A DNA stretch of 64,000 nt from an uncultured Spirochaetales bacterium (GCA_944392695.1 CALXXN010000004.1:101985-165984); one strand, 5' to 3'. Shown: positions 25,432 to 34,979, counted from the stretch's first letter. Translations and numbers: made by a program. Notes: generated by a model from the letters alone, not told the origin.

Positions 25432-25965
25432 ATGATAGACCTCCTGCTGATAGACGCGGACTCGATGCCTGTCCGCCACCGCTCAATCATACTGCGCCGC
25501 TCATTGAAGGACGGGATTGAGACGCTTTTCGTCGCAGACCGTACGCTGAAGGATGTTGAAGAGGCCCGCTCCGCCCATACAGCCTCCTTGAGGGAACCAC
25601 TACGCCCATCATTGTCAAAGGAGGAGCTTCGCAAGATACGCAGTTGGATACACATGCTGACTGTTGAAAGTGCTGATGGCGCTGCTGATGACAAGATCGT
25701 TGAACTCGCCCGTCCTGGAGCTCTTGTCATAAGCCATGACATGCCTCTCCTTGAGCGGGTCATAGCCAAGGGTGCGATGGCTCTTGATGACAGGGGGAAC
25801 GTCTGGGATGAGGGGAACATAAGGGAGAGGCTGAGTGCGAGGTCTACGAACATGGCACTGCGCGAGATGGGTGTCTTTGACGAGCGGACCAGGCGTTTTG
25901 ATATGAAGGACATAGAGGGTTTTGCCAATTCTCTTGATTCAATCTTAATAAAAAATGCCGAATAA
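25432..25965 (+). CDS. YaiI/YqxD family (DUF188) protein
   Basis: The protein has 177 residues from the ATG at 25432; the frame extends upstream without a better start. IDADSMPV at the N-terminus, DGAADDKIVELARPGALVIS and the block DMPLLERVIAKGAMALDDRG are typical of DUF188, a PIN-like fold with conserved acidic residues, probably a nuclease. NIRERLSARSTNMALRE completes the domain. The biological role is unknown. Confidence 0.85.
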   Translation: MIDLLLIDADSMPVRHRSIILRRSLKDGIETLFVADRTLKDVEEARSAHTASLREPLRPSLSKEELRKIRSWIHMLTVESADGAADDKIVELARPGALVISHDMPLLERVIAKGAMALDDRGNVWDEGNIRERLSARSTNMALREMGVFDERTRRFDMKDIEGFANSLDSILIKNAE

Positions 25966-26019
25966 GGAATCAATATTTGATTTATAATCAGTTCTCATGC
26001 TCTTGGTACAAATTGAGGC

Positions 26020-26454
26020 ATGATCAGGTTCCATGTATTCTCAAACCCCATGCTCAAGGCACGCATCGAACGTGATGGATATAAATGCATGTTGATGGAG
26101 AGCGTTGAGCCCAGGCTCCGTGATGCTGTGGCAGTGACGATAAGACGGCCTGGTGAGTTCGAACGCCTGCATTCTTATCTGAACAGGCTATCAGATGAAC
26201 ATGTCGTCTATGTATTGCTCCACCCTGTCCGTGAAAACAGGGATGGTTGCATCGTCAGGAGGACTGCGCTCACATCAAGCGAAAACGATTTCCTCTCCCA
26301 TCTCATCCTCGATGACTGTGTGAAGCGAAGCTGCATGGACCTGGGCATCTCGAAAAGCGGCTATTACAAGATGGTGAAAAAACTGCTCGGCAAACTCAAT
26401 CTCGAGTCTGTCGAGCAGTTGAAGGCCTGGGCCCTGTTGCACCTGAGTGTTTAG
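26020..26454 (+). CDS. Orphan LuxR/GerE-type HTH regulator
   Basis: This 144-residue protein has a C-terminal region (about 78-142) with the LuxR-type tetrahelical pattern, starting LTSSENDFLSHLIL and continuing with a recognition helix around SKSGYYKMVKKLLGKL. The first 75 residues are not a clear receiver domain; a conserved phosphorylatable Asp is not evident. A TATAAT lies at 25983-25988, 32 bases before the ATG. The stop overlaps the convergent asnS gene by four bases. Confidence 0.6.
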   Translation: MIRFHVFSNPMLKARIERDGYKCMLMESVEPRLRDAVAVTIRRPGEFERLHSYLNRLSDEHVVYVLLHPVRENRDGCIVRRTALTSSENDFLSHLILDDCVKRSCMDLGISKSGYYKMVKKLLGKLNLESVEQLKAWALLHLSV

Positions 26455-27836
26455 AACTCGGCGCTCTTCACATAGCGAGGGTAGGGGATGACGTCGCGGA
26501 TGTTCGCGATACCTGTGACATACTGCACGGCGCGTTCGAATCCAAGTCCGAAGCCGGAGTGTGGCACGGAACCGAAGCGGCGTGTCTCCAGGTACCACCA
26601 GTAGTCCTTCTCCTCCAGTCCGAGTTCCCGGATCCTGCCAAGGAGCTTGTCATAGTCAGCCTCCCTCTCAGAACCACCAATGATCTCACCAAGGCGGGGG
26701 ACCAGGACGTCCATGCCACGGACCGTGCGTCCATCATCGTTCTGCTTCATGTAGAAGGCCTTGATCTCCTTCGGGTAGTCAGTGACGATGACAGGGCTGT
26801 GACAGACCTCCTCGGTGAGGAACTTCTCATGCTCGGTCTGGATGTCGCTGCCCCAGTGGACAGGGAACTCGAAGCGGCTGTTGACCTTCTCGAGCTCGGC
26901 GATGGCATCAGTGTATGTCATCCTTGCGAAGGGCGTCTCGATGACATGGCGCAACGTGTCGATGTTGCCCTTCAGGACGAAGGAATCGAAGAAGTCCATG
27001 TCTGAGCTGCAGTGTTCAAGGACATAGGAGAAGATGTGCTTCAGGAAGTCCTCGGCGACTTCGGCATCCCCATCGAGGTCGCAGAAGGCCATCTCCGGCT
27101 CGACCATCCAGAACTCTGCCAGGTGCCGTGTCGTGTTGCTGTTCTCTGCGCGGAAGGTCGGACCGAAGGTGTAGATGTCACGTAGTGCGAGCGCGTAGGT
27201 CTCGCCCTCAAGCTGGCCGCTGACGGTCAGGGACGCCTTCTTTCCGAAGAAGTCCTTCGAGTAGTCGACGCTGCCATCCTCCTTGCGAGGTGGTGCCTCA
27301 AGGTCGAGCGTGGTTACCTGGAAGGTCTCACCCGCACCCTCGCAGTCGCTGGTCGTGATCAGTGGGGTGTTGATGTAGGTGAAGCCCCTGTCCTGGAAGT
27401 AGCTGTGGATCGCATAAGCAAGTGAGCTGCGCACCCTCATGGCGGCGCCGATCATGTTCGTCCGTCCCCTGAGGTGGGCGATCTCGCGCAGGAACTCGAT
27501 CGAGTGCCTCTTCTTCTGCAGTGGGTAGTCGGCAGGACATGGGCCGACCACATCCAGCTTGGAAAGTGCGAGTTCGACGCTCTGGGCACCTCCCTGTGAG
27601 GCGACGAGGCGGCCTGTGCACTCGACAGCTGTACCTGTCGTGACAGAGGAGAGGAGTTCGTCATTATTGAAGGAGGCCTTGTCGATAACGACCTGCAGTC
27701 CCTTGACCACAGATCCGTCATTCACTTCCAGGAAGCAGACGTTCTTGCTGTCGCGCTTTGTGCGGACCCAGCCATCGACGACGAGCACTTCTTCAGAGGG
27801 CCCGCGGGATAGGATCTCCTTGATTCTTTCCTTCAT
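26451..27836 (-). CDS. asnS: Asparaginyl-tRNA synthetase
   Basis: This 461-residue class IIb synthetase has an OB-fold anticodon-binding domain at about 15-115 ([22 protein letters not shown]). The catalytic domain shows motif 2 [21 protein letters not shown] and motif 3 [13 protein letters not shown]. Asn and not Asp specificity is suggested by the long insert after [11 protein letters not shown] and by close likeness to bacterial AsnS. AAAGGAG precedes the ATG. Asparagine itself can be made by AsnA at 33322. Confidence 0.95.
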   Translation of the reverse strand: MKERIKEILSRGPSEEVLVVDGWVRTKRDSKNVCFLEVNDGSVVKGLQVVIDKASFNNDELLSSVTTGTAVECTGRLVASQGGAQSVELALSKLDVVGPCPADYPLQKKRHSIEFLREIAHLRGRTNMIGAAMRVRSSLAYAIHSYFQDRGFTYINTPLITTSDCEGAGETFQVTTLDLEAPPRKEDGSVDYSKDFFGKKASLTVSGQLEGETYALALRDIYTFGPTFRAENSNTTRHLAEFWMVEPEMAFCDLDGDAEVAEDFLKHIFSYVLEHCSSDMDFFDSFVLKGNIDTLRHVIETPFARMTYTDAIAELEKVNSRFEFPVHWGSDIQTEHEKFLTEEVCHSPVIVTDYPKEIKAFYMKQNDDGRTVRGMDVLVPRLGEIIGGSEREADYDKLLGRIRELGLEEKDYWWYLETRRFGSVPHSGFGLGFERAVQYVTGIANIRDVIPYPRYVKSAEF

Positions 27837-27960
27837 GATTGAACTCCTTTGATATGGGTTATGTTTAAGGAATCCTATGTATTAGGGCCTCCGTAGTCAA
27901 TAATGACCATGGGGTGGTGGCTTGCGCGGGAAGGCCTCCTCTTGTTAGTTTTCTTAGTAA

Positions 27961-28755
27961 ATGACAAGTGATGAGAGTACCAGGTACGCCATCCTGACCT
28001 CGGGAAGCTGTGGCAACTGCTATGCCTTCCATTCAGCTGGCGTCACGATATTGATAGATGATGGCCTGACGCTGACAGGCCTCAGCCGCCGCCTTGGCGA
28101 GTCAGGACTCCCCTTGGAGGGAATCAGTGATGTCTTTGTGACCCATATGCACCCAGACCATTCGAAGGGGCTTGGTGTGCTCTCAAGGCGTCATCCTGTG
28201 AAGATCCATGCATCAAGCGAGTGCATAAGAGGTGAGGAGGCTGTCTTCAAACGCCTCGCGATCAGGGACGAGGACCTTGAGGCCTTCGCCTTCCACGAGG
28301 AGGTCACGGCAGGACCATTCCGCCTGACCGCCTTCCCGACAAGCCACGACAGCAAGGGATCTGCTGGTTACAGGATCGAAGCCCCTGATTCCGTCTTCTT
28401 CCTGATGACTGATACCGGGGACTACGGGCTTGAGGCCATAGCGGCTGCGACGGATGCGGATGTGCTCTTCCTTGAGAGTAATTACGATGAGGACATGCTG
28501 GTGAATGGACGCTACCCCTGGCCGCTGAAGAGGCGTGTCATGGGGGAGTGTGGACACTTGTCGAACAAGCAGGCGTACAGCTTCCTGCAGACGGCTTCCT
28601 GCCCGGGGGCGGATGTGTTCCTCGTGCATCTGTCGGAGAACAACAACAGGCTTGATTTGGTGGAGGACCTCTACAAGGACCACCACCTGGAACTAGGACA
28701 GCTGACTGTCTGCGAGCGCGGACGCAGCTATGGAGCATATTCTATTGGCAGCTAG
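27961..28755 (+). CDS. MBL-fold hydrolase, WalJ/YycJ-like
   Basis: This 264-residue metallo-beta-lactamase-fold protein begins with ILTSGSCGNCYAF, typical of the YycJ/WalJ group. The metal-binding motif is THMHPDHS (61-68), and later ligands are in TSHDS, TDTGDYG and SENNNR. WalJ is a 5'-3' exonuclease active on recessed DNA in Firmicutes. Nuclease or general phosphoesterase activity is inferred. The end overlaps the next gene by 26 bases. Confidence 0.85.
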   Translation: MTSDESTRYAILTSGSCGNCYAFHSAGVTILIDDGLTLTGLSRRLGESGLPLEGISDVFVTHMHPDHSKGLGVLSRRHPVKIHASSECIRGEEAVFKRLAIRDEDLEAFAFHEEVTAGPFRLTAFPTSHDSKGSAGYRIEAPDSVFFLMTDTGDYGLEAIAAATDADVLFLESNYDEDMLVNGRYPWPLKRRVMGECGHLSNKQAYSFLQTASCPGADVFLVHLSENNNRLDLVEDLYKDHHLELGQLTVCERGRSYGAYSIGS

Positions 28756-30562
28756 GAAAAGGAAAGACAAGAGGGATAAGGAGTATTCGTTCAAGGCATG
28801 CAGCCGCATCAAGCGCCCTGATGGCCTTGTGATGCATGGTATGAAGCGTTACACCTTCCGCAGCTTTGTAGAGGCGGTGGAAGCGCGCTATGGGAAGAGG
28901 CCCTGCTACTCGGTCTATGGCAGTGGTGATGAGGGACGGTGGTCCTATGGGCATATGGCCTATGTCGTCCGTTCGATATCACAGTACCTTGTGGATCTTG
29001 GCATCGGCCGTGGTGACAGGGTCTGCATCTATGGTGAGTCGAGCCCTAGGTGGATGATGTTCTACCTTGGCGTCGTCTCGATTGGCGCCATCGCCGTACC
29101 CATACTCCCTGGCTTCACAGGGCGTGAGACGGTCACCGCCCTTGAGGACAGCGGGGCCTGTGCGATCTGCCTGGGGGCCCATCAGTTCAGCCAGGTCGCT
29201 GATTTCATCAAGGAGCGTGGACTCACACTCTTCCGCCTTGAGGACCTCTTCCATATCCCAGATGACCAGCGTGATGCTGCTGACGCTTCTTCCTTCCCAA
29301 GCCTTCCTGGCCGCGACATCACAAGGCTGAAAGCCAAGGCCTCCGTCCTGTCGAAGCTGCCACTTGATGAGGATGACACGGCTTCCATCATCTACACCTC
29401 TGGTACGACTGGTTCATCAAAGGGTGTGGTGCTCACCCATAAGAACATATTGCGCAACGCAGACCGCTCGAGCTGGGAGTATGTGAAACTCAAGCCTGGC
29501 ATGAGGGTCCTCTCGATCCTGCCTGTCAGCCACATCTATGAATTCACGATAGGGCAGGTGCTTTCATTGGAGAATGGGCTTGAGGTGTACTTCCTCGGCC
29601 GTCCTCCAGCACCTTCCATACTGATGCCCGCCCTTGCAAAGGTGCGTCCACATGTCATGCAGACCGTGCCCTTGCTGATCGAGAAGGTCTATAAGAGTGC
29701 TGTCGCACCAGTGATCAAAGGTTCCGGCAGCCTTGCAAAGGCCTATTCCAATCCACTTCTGAAGAACCTGGTCGCCCACCTGGTCACAAGGCGCCTCAAG
29801 GCCGCCTTCGGTGGCAAGCTCATCTTCTTCGGCATCGGAGGCAGCGCCTTGGACCGCGAGGTCGAGGACTTCCTCTGCCGTGGAGGCTTCCCCTATGCCC
29901 TGGGTTATGGATTGACTGAGACCTCCCCGCTGCTTGCTGGCTGCGGACCTGGGAGGAGGGAGCATAAGCTGGGCTTCGTGGGCCCTGTGCATCCTGATGT
30001 CGACCTCATCATCCTGGCCCCTGACAAGGAAGGGGTGGGGGAGATCGCGGTCAAGGGGCCAAATGTGACTCCTGGTTATTACAAGAACGAGGAGCTGGAC
30101 AAGGAGGCCTTCACGCCAGATGGCTACTTCCGTACCGGGGATCTGGGACTTGTCGACAAGCGTGGACGTCTCGCGATCAAGGGCAGGTGCAAGTCCGTCA
30201 TCCTCGGCCCTGCCGGGGAGAACATCTATCCGGAGTCGATTGAGAGCGTGATCAACAACATGCAGTTCGTGCAGGAGTCCCTGGTCGTGCCAGAAGGTGC
30301 AGGCCTGATGGCCCTGATCAGGATCGACATCGAGGCGATGGCAAAGGCCATGCGCCTGTCCATTGAAGAGGCGAAGGCCCAGGCCAGGGAGTATGCCGCC
30401 TCCCTGCGTGCCCAGGTCAACAAGCAGCTCTCCGCCCAGAACAGGATCGATAGTGTCGAGCTCCAGGAGGAGGAGTTCGAGCGCACTGCGAGCCAGAAGA
30501 TCAAACGTTTCCTCTATCCGAAGAAGAAGCGTGACCAGGGCCACGATAGTGGTGCATCCTGA
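28730..30562 (+). CDS. AMP-dependent acyl-CoA synthetase
   Basis: This 610-residue ANL enzyme has the phosphate loop YTSGTTGSSKG (222-232), then LGYGLTETSPL and FRTGDLGLVDKRGRLAIKGR. The catalytic C-terminal Lys lies in SQKIKRF. The first ATG overlaps the MBL gene by 26 bases; a later Met (residue 35 or 38) is an alternative start since the catalytic fold begins near residue 40. It is a distant paralogue of the ligase at 20721, with its own substrate range. Confidence 0.88.
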   Translation: MEHILLAARKRKDKRDKEYSFKACSRIKRPDGLVMHGMKRYTFRSFVEAVEARYGKRPCYSVYGSGDEGRWSYGHMAYVVRSISQYLVDLGIGRGDRVCIYGESSPRWMMFYLGVVSIGAIAVPILPGFTGRETVTALEDSGACAICLGAHQFSQVADFIKERGLTLFRLEDLFHIPDDQRDAADASSFPSLPGRDITRLKAKASVLSKLPLDEDDTASIIYTSGTTGSSKGVVLTHKNILRNADRSSWEYVKLKPGMRVLSILPVSHIYEFTIGQVLSLENGLEVYFLGRPPAPSILMPALAKVRPHVMQTVPLLIEKVYKSAVAPVIKGSGSLAKAYSNPLLKNLVAHLVTRRLKAAFGGKLIFFGIGGSALDREVEDFLCRGGFPYALGYGLTETSPLLAGCGPGRREHKLGFVGPVHPDVDLIILAPDKEGVGEIAVKGPNVTPGYYKNEELDKEAFTPDGYFRTGDLGLVDKRGRLAIKGRCKSVILGPAGENIYPESIESVINNMQFVQESLVVPEGAGLMALIRIDIEAMAKAMRLSIEEAKAQAREYAASLRAQVNKQLSAQNRIDSVELQEEEFERTASQKIKRFLYPKKKRDQGHDSGAS

Positions 30563-30573
30563 GCCTGTTGGGC

Positions 30574-30579
30574 TATAAT
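30574..30579 (+). promoter_or_regulatory. Candidate -10 box for the DAHP synthase gene
   Basis: A perfect TATAAT lies nine bases before the ATG at 30588. No good -35 is seen. If used, the mRNA would begin at or very near the start codon, so it may be a leaderless promoter or a chance match. Confidence 0.35.
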
Positions 30580-30587
30580 CAGGTCGT

Positions 30588-31664
30588 ATGAGACAAGCCG
30601 TACCTAGTTATGACACGCGAATAGCCGCGATAGACACATTGCCAAGCCCGGGGGAGGTCGCAAGGGAGTTCCCCCTCGATGATGAGACCATGTCCAGGAT
30701 CCTCTCCTGGCGCCATGCGGTTGAGGACATACTGACTCATCGTGATGACCGCCTGCTGGCCATAGTCGGTCCATGTTCGATCCATGACTGCGAGGCCGCC
30801 TTGGACTATGCCAGGCGGCTCAAGGCCCTGAGTGACGAGGTTGGAGACCAGTTCCTCATCATCATGCGCACCTATTTCGAGAAGCCTCGCACCAGTGTCG
30901 GCTGGAAGGGCCTGATCCTCGACCCTGACCTTGATGGCACTTATGACATCGCAAAGGGGCTGAGGACAGCACGCCGCCTCCTGCTGGAGATTTCCCGCAC
31001 GGGGCTGCCCGTTGGTTGTGAGCTGCTCGATCCGATCGTCCCCCAGTACATTGATGAGTTGATCACCTGGGCCAGCATCGGTGCCCGCACGACTGAGAGC
31101 CAGACCCACCGCAACCTTGCAAGTGGCATGTGCGTCCCACTCGGTTTCAAGAACTCCACCTCTGGTGAGCTTGGTGCCGCTGTCAATGCGATCAAGAGCG
31201 CCGCAAGCCCTGCTTCCTTCATAGGCATCAACAAGGAAGGTCAGAGCGTGGTCCTGCGCACGACAGGCAACAGCATGTGTCATCTGATCATGCGTGGTGG
31301 GGAGCGCAGTCCAAACTACTACGAGGACGAGGTCGAGGCCGCACGTGGCCTCCTTGCCGCCAACGGCCTTCTTGATGCGATTGTCATCGACTGCTCACAT
31401 GGCAACAGCCGCAAAGACCCGAAGAGGCAGAAGCGCGTCCTCCGGTCGGTCATCGACCAAGTCGTCTGGGGTGATGAGTCGATCAGGGGCTTCATGCTTG
31501 AGAGCAATATAAAGGAAGGCAGCCAGAAGATTGGTGGCCAGCTTGAGTATGGACTCTCGATCACTGATGCCTGCATAGGCTGGGAGGAGACCGAAAGGAT
31601 CCTGCGCCATGGTGCCGAGATCCTCAGGGAAGCCAAGACCAAGGGTCATCAGGAGGTGTTGTGA
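30588..31664 (+). CDS. 3-deoxy-7-phosphoheptulonate synthase (type I)
   Basis: This 358-residue enzyme condenses PEP and erythrose-4-P at the entry of the shikimate pathway. VGPCSIHDCEAAL (60-72), MRTYFEKPRTSVGWKGLI and DCSHGNSRKDPKRQ are the canonical type I-alpha (AroF/G/H) blocks, including the metal Cys and His. The feedback amino acid cannot be read from this. The stop overlaps the next ATG by one base. Confidence 0.95.
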   Translation: MRQAVPSYDTRIAAIDTLPSPGEVAREFPLDDETMSRILSWRHAVEDILTHRDDRLLAIVGPCSIHDCEAALDYARRLKALSDEVGDQFLIIMRTYFEKPRTSVGWKGLILDPDLDGTYDIAKGLRTARRLLLEISRTGLPVGCELLDPIVPQYIDELITWASIGARTTESQTHRNLASGMCVPLGFKNSTSGELGAAVNAIKSAASPASFIGINKEGQSVVLRTTGNSMCHLIMRGGERSPNYYEDEVEAARGLLAANGLLDAIVIDCSHGNSRKDPKRQKRVLRSVIDQVVWGDESIRGFMLESNIKEGSQKIGGQLEYGLSITDACIGWEETERILRHGAEILREAKTKGHQEVL

Positions 31665-32218
31665 TGGAAAAGAAGAAGGTCGCAGTGTTCTTCGCACAGG
31701 GTTTCGAGGAAGTCGAGGCCCTGACTGTTGTTGATGGACTTGTGCGTGCCGGTGCCGAGGTCACGAAGCTTGCCGTTGGGGGCTCGCTTGAAGTCACTTC
31801 GAGCCATGGTGTCACATTGTGCTGTGATGCGCTGGTCGAGGACTGGCAGGGAGGGGCCTGCCTTGTCTTCCTGCCAGGTGGCATGCCAGGTTCGCTGAAC
31901 CTCGCACAGGAGTGGTTGGTCAACAAGGCTGTCGTCGAGACCGCCCAGTCAGGCCTTGTCGCCGCAATCTGCGCAGCTCCTGCCGTGGTGCTAGGCCCGC
32001 TTGGACTCCTTCATGATGGCAAATGCACCTGCTTCCCTGGCTGTGAGGAGTATTCCCCGTCAGTGAAGTTCACAAGCGTTGGTGTTGTCGTCGATGGCAA
32101 CATCGTGACAGCCAAGTCTGTAGCCTATGCCTGGCCTCTGGCTTTCACCTTGGTCCGGCTCCTGTTCGGGGCACAGGCTGAGGAGAAGTTGAAGGCGCAG
32201 GTCTTCTGGAACGCATGA
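31664..32218 (+). CDS. DJ-1/PfpI family protein
   Basis: The protein has 184 residues from an ATG seven bases after AGGAGG; a GTG one codon earlier is possible. FFAQGFEEVEAL holds the conserved Glu (15), and AAICAAP holds the reactive Cys (about 103). These are the DJ-1/YajL/ThiJ features. Members act as deglycases, chaperones or amidase-like enzymes; the exact role is unknown. It is coupled to the DAHP synthase gene. Confidence 0.9.
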   Translation: MEKKKVAVFFAQGFEEVEALTVVDGLVRAGAEVTKLAVGGSLEVTSSHGVTLCCDALVEDWQGGACLVFLPGGMPGSLNLAQEWLVNKAVVETAQSGLVAAICAAPAVVLGPLGLLHDGKCTCFPGCEEYSPSVKFTSVGVVVDGNIVTAKSVAYAWPLAFTLVRLLFGAQAEEKLKAQVFWNA

Positions 32219-32230
32219 CGTAGATACGAA

Positions 32231-32255
32231 AAGAGGGAGGTCATGCCTCCCTCTT
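32231..32255 (+). terminator. Hairpin between convergent genes at 32.2 kb
   Basis: A long perfect stem (AAGAGGGAGG with CCTCCCTCTT, loop TCATG) lies between the convergent DJ-1 and 32259 genes. It can act on both strands, though T-runs are short. Confidence 0.75.
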
Positions 32256-32258
32256 GCC

Positions 32259-32660
32259 TCAGCCTGCCATCCTATGGGGCCTTGTGGCCATGAGCAGGCG
32301 TTCGACGATTGCGGCCAGTGTGCCGCGTCCATTCTCCTCGACATAGCGTGCTACAGCACCTGGGATGTCTTTGTAGCCATCTTCTTCAGCGATGCTGCTG
32401 ATTTCAAAGTAGGTCTCGCTGACCGTCTTGCCTACCGACGCCCTCTGTACACGCCAGTCATCCTCCACCTCGTTGATGATGGGCAGGAAGATGTTCTCAT
32501 TCCAGGAGTAGAGCGCTTCCCGGAAGGACAGCTGCTTGCCAAGCTTCCTCTCAAGTGCGGCCCTGTGCGTCTGGATCTGCACATAGAGGCCTGGCACCTC
32601 GAGCCTGCTGAAGCGGCCGCCAGTTGTCGTGAGGATCAGTGTCACATCTGATGCTTTCAT
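32259..32660 (-). CDS. Conserved protein of unknown function
   Basis: I do not recognise the family of this 133-residue protein. It has a beta-strand start (VTLILTTTGG), then a helix-rich part with SFREALYSWNENIFLPIINEVED and a C-terminal helix. No signal peptide or membrane segment is present. GGAGG lies seven bases before the ATG. It stands alone between convergent and divergent neighbours. Confidence 0.7.
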   Translation of the reverse strand: MKASDVTLILTTTGGRFSRLEVPGLYVQIQTHRAALERKLGKQLSFREALYSWNENIFLPIINEVEDDWRVQRASVGKTVSETYFEISSIAEEDGYKDIPGAVARYVEENGRGTLAAIVERLLMATRPHRMAG

Positions 32661-32712
32661 TTAAAAGCCTCCGAGTCTTCAGACCCTCCTCTTGTCGGCT
32701 AGATGAATACAC

Positions 32713-32746
32713 AAAAATACGGCCAGCGTCAAGTGGCCGTATTTTT
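32713..32746 (-). terminator. Terminator of mscL
   Basis: A perfect 13-bp stem (AAAAATACGGCCA/TGGCCGTATTTTT) has an 8-base loop. The flanking A and T runs make it bidirectional. It lies 60 bases after the mscL stop. Confidence 0.9.
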
Positions 32747-32806
32747 CTTAACATTGATTTCACATCCTCTTTCCAAAGCAGGAATTGATGTGAACAAAAA
32801 CAAGGG

Positions 32807-33235
32807 TCACTCCTTGTTCTTCAAGAGGTCGCGGATTTCTTCGAGGAGGACGATGTCAGCAGCCTTTGGTGCTGGGGCCTGTGCCTTCTCCTCGGCTTCC
32901 TTCTTGAGCCTGAGGTCCTTCATGCGGTTGGCGGTGCGCACAATGATGAAGAGGGTGAGTGCGACCAGGAGGAACTGCACACAGGCGTTGAGGAAGGAGC
33001 CGAAACTAAGTATGACGGCATCACGTCCTTCTGTGGCCTGGACGAGGGTGAGGCTCATGTTGGTGAAATCCAATCCCCCCGTGATCAGTCCGATGACCGG
33101 ACTGAGGATGTCATTGACGAGGCTGTTGATGATGGCGTTGAATGCTGAGCCGATGATGACACCGACTGCCATGTCGAGCACATTGCCCTTGGCTATGAAT
33201 TTGCGGAACTCCGCTACAAAGCCATTTCCTTTCAT
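32807..33235 (-). CDS. mscL: Large-conductance mechanosensitive channel MscL
   Basis: This 142-residue channel begins with FVAEFRKFIAKGNVLDMAVG, the N-terminal amphipathic helix plus TM1 start. IIGSAFNAIINSLVNDI follows, and the second membrane helix spans about 82-104. The C-terminal charged helical bundle ends in LLEEIRDLLKNK. The channel opens under membrane tension and releases solutes in hypo-osmotic shock. AGGAG precedes the ATG. Confidence 0.97.
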   Translation of the reverse strand: MKGNGFVAEFRKFIAKGNVLDMAVGVIIGSAFNAIINSLVNDILSPVIGLITGGLDFTNMSLTLVQATEGRDAVILSFGSFLNACVQFLLVALTLFIIVRTANRMKDLRLKKEAEEKAQAPAPKAADIVLLEEIRDLLKNKE

Positions 33236-33321
33236 TTTCTTTCTCCTGGGTTATCTTGAATAGCTTGAATCGCGTGAAGTATAAGTAATCATTCATATGA
33301 ATTGCAAGCCAAGGAGTTTTC

Positions 33322-34353
33322 ATGCGTTACTTCCCCGATTCATACAAGCCCCTCCTCTCAGTACGTGAGACCGAGAGGGCGATCAAGATAGTCAAGGACA
33401 TCTTTGAGAAGGAACTTTCCGGTGCCCTGCGCCTCTCACGTGTCACAAGCCCTATCTTCGTACCCTCTGGCAGTGGCATCAATGATGACCTGAATGGTGT
33501 TGAGAAACCTGTCAGCTTCACTGTCTCAGGCCTTGGCGGCCAAGGCATGGAGATCGTGCAGTCATTGGCCAAGTGGAAGAGGATGGCCCTTGCTGATTAC
33601 GGCATAGCATGTGGGCGCGGAATCTATACGGACATGAACGCGCTGCGCCCAGATGATGAGATTGATGAAATCCATTCAATCTACGTCGACCAGTGGGACT
33701 GGGAACAGGCGATCAGTCCGGAGATGAGGAACCTGGACTACCTCAAGTCCTGTGTAAGGGAAATCTACTCCGCCCTGAAGCGTACTGAGTTCCTGATCCA
33801 TGAGACCTATTCCTGCCTCACTCCCTGCCTGCCTGATGACATCTACTTCATCCACAGCGAGGATGCCCTTGCGCTCTACCCTGATGTTGATGCGCCTGAG
33901 CGTGAGAGGCGTCTTGCCAAGGAGCATGGAGCTGTCTTCATCATCGGCATAGGCGGCCTCCTTCCTGATGGCAGCCGCCATGGGGGCAGGGCTCCTGACT
34001 ATGATGACTGGTCCACACCAACCACCGATGGACACATCGGACTCAATGGAGACATCATCGTCTGGGATGATGTGCGTGGCAATTCCCTTGAGCTCTCCTC
34101 GATGGGGATAAGGGTCGACCAGGCCGCCTTGCTACGCCAGCTGGAGGAGAAGGGCTGTCAGGAGCGCAAGGGGCTCTACTGGCACCAGAGGCTCCTCAAT
34201 GGCGAGCTTCCACTGTCGATTGGTGGTGGTATCGGACAGAGCCGTCTTTGCATGTTCCTGCTGAAGAAGGCACATATCGGTGAAGTCCAGGCCTCCGTAT
34301 GGCAGGAGGAGGCTAAGGCTGAGGCCAGGTCGCTTGGTTTCTCCCTGATCTAG
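33322..34353 (+). CDS. asnA: Aspartate--ammonia ligase AsnA
   Basis: This 343-residue ammonia-dependent asparagine synthetase is related to class II synthetases. The N-terminus (LLSVRETERAIKIVKD), the GINDDLNGVEKPVSF segment, and the C-terminal SIGGGIGQSRLCMFLL (motif 3-like ATP site) are characteristic. AAGGAG precedes the ATG. It provides asparagine for AsnS at 26451. The 3' end overlaps the convergent ASCH gene by four bases. Confidence 0.97.
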   Translation: MRYFPDSYKPLLSVRETERAIKIVKDIFEKELSGALRLSRVTSPIFVPSGSGINDDLNGVEKPVSFTVSGLGGQGMEIVQSLAKWKRMALADYGIACGRGIYTDMNALRPDDEIDEIHSIYVDQWDWEQAISPEMRNLDYLKSCVREIYSALKRTEFLIHETYSCLTPCLPDDIYFIHSEDALALYPDVDAPERERRLAKEHGAVFIIGIGGLLPDGSRHGGRAPDYDDWSTPTTDGHIGLNGDIIVWDDVRGNSLELSSMGIRVDQAALLRQLEEKGCQERKGLYWHQRLLNGELPLSIGGGIGQSRLCMFLLKKAHIGEVQASVWQEEAKAEARSLGFSLI

Positions 34354-34688
34354 CGGAAGACTTCATGGAAGGAGAGGAGGCTGAAAAGCCTCCCTTCTCC
34401 ATATCTAGGGGTTATGGAATCAAGGTCATCCTCGTGGACGATCATCAGGCTGTCGACTTTGACAAGGCAGCGGGGGCTTCCGTCCTGGTCTGTCACTGCG
34501 AGGACGTCTCCTGGCATCGGTACTTCCTCTCCAGTCTCTTCATAGTAGTCCTGTGAGACTGCAGCAGTCTTCATCCCTTCTTTGAAAATATCATCACAGA
34601 AGTGCCAGGAAGCAGGGAAGTGCCCGTAATCAGCCACATCCGGGGAGAACATGCGGTAGGCAAGGAACATCTCATCACAGGTCATCAT
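34350..34688 (-). CDS. ASCH-domain protein
   Basis: This 112-residue protein has the ASCH pattern: PGDVLAVTDQDGSPRCLVKVDSL, then a Glu-Gly segment (YGEGRLFSLLSF). The C-terminal part of some family members is missing, so the domain ends early. ASCH domains are PUA-like and bind RNA; YqfB-type members hydrolyse acetylcytidine. AAGGA precedes the ATG. Confidence 0.75.
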   Translation of the reverse strand: MMTCDEMFLAYRMFSPDVADYGHFPASWHFCDDIFKEGMKTAAVSQDYYEETGEEVPMPGDVLAVTDQDGSPRCLVKVDSLMIVHEDDLDSITPRYGEGRLFSLLSFHEVFR

Positions 34689-34705
34689 CCACTTCCTTAT
34701 AAAGC

Positions 34706-34737
34706 AGAAGGCCCATGACTTTCATCATGGACCTTCT
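34706..34737 (-). terminator. Terminator after tRNA-Leu
   Basis: On the minus strand AGAAGG and CCATGA pair with TCATGG and CCTTCT around a short loop, with one mismatch. GCTTTATAAG follows. Confidence 0.7.
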
Positions 34738-34739
34738 TG

Positions 34740-34823
34740 TGCGGTCGACTGGACTTGAACCAGCATAGCCTTTCGACCACTAGCACCTCAAGCTAGCGTG
34801 TCTACCAATTCCACCACGACCGC
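34740..34823 (-). tRNA. tRNA-Leu(GAG)
   Basis: The acceptor stem is GCGGTCG/CGACCGC and the discriminator base is A. The D arm holds GGTAGAC. The anticodon stem is CTAGC/GCTAG around TTGAGGT, so the anticodon is GAG. There is a long class II variable arm (TGGTCGAAAGGCTA) and a T arm with GGTTCAAGTCC. Length is 84 nt and CCA is not encoded. Confidence 0.95.
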
Positions 34824-34852
34824 ATGTCGTGTCGCTATCGGCAACATAGAAG

Positions 34853-34882
34853 ACAATAGCCTAAGTGGGGCATTGAAGTCAA
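34853..34882 (-). promoter_or_regulatory. Promoter of tRNA-Leu
   Basis: On the minus strand TTGACT (34882-34877) and TATTGT (34858-34853) are 18 bases apart. The box ends 29 bases before the mature 5' end. Confidence 0.65.
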
Positions 34883-34979
34883 TACGGATTTGTGGAAATT
34901 TTCGCTCCATTTGCTAACTCAATGATTTCAAAAGAAAAGCATATGAAAACCATTGGTCACATGGCTGAGGAAGTCAATC

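Noticed and set aside
29564..30544. A 326-codon minus-strand frame
   Set aside because: It is antisense to the acyl-CoA synthetase gene and has no recognisable domain or ribosome site.
30574..30588. Leaderless DAHP synthase mRNA as a firm claim
   Set aside because: The TATAAT is perfect but lacks a -35 and lies close to the upstream gene. It is kept only as a weak promoter candidate.
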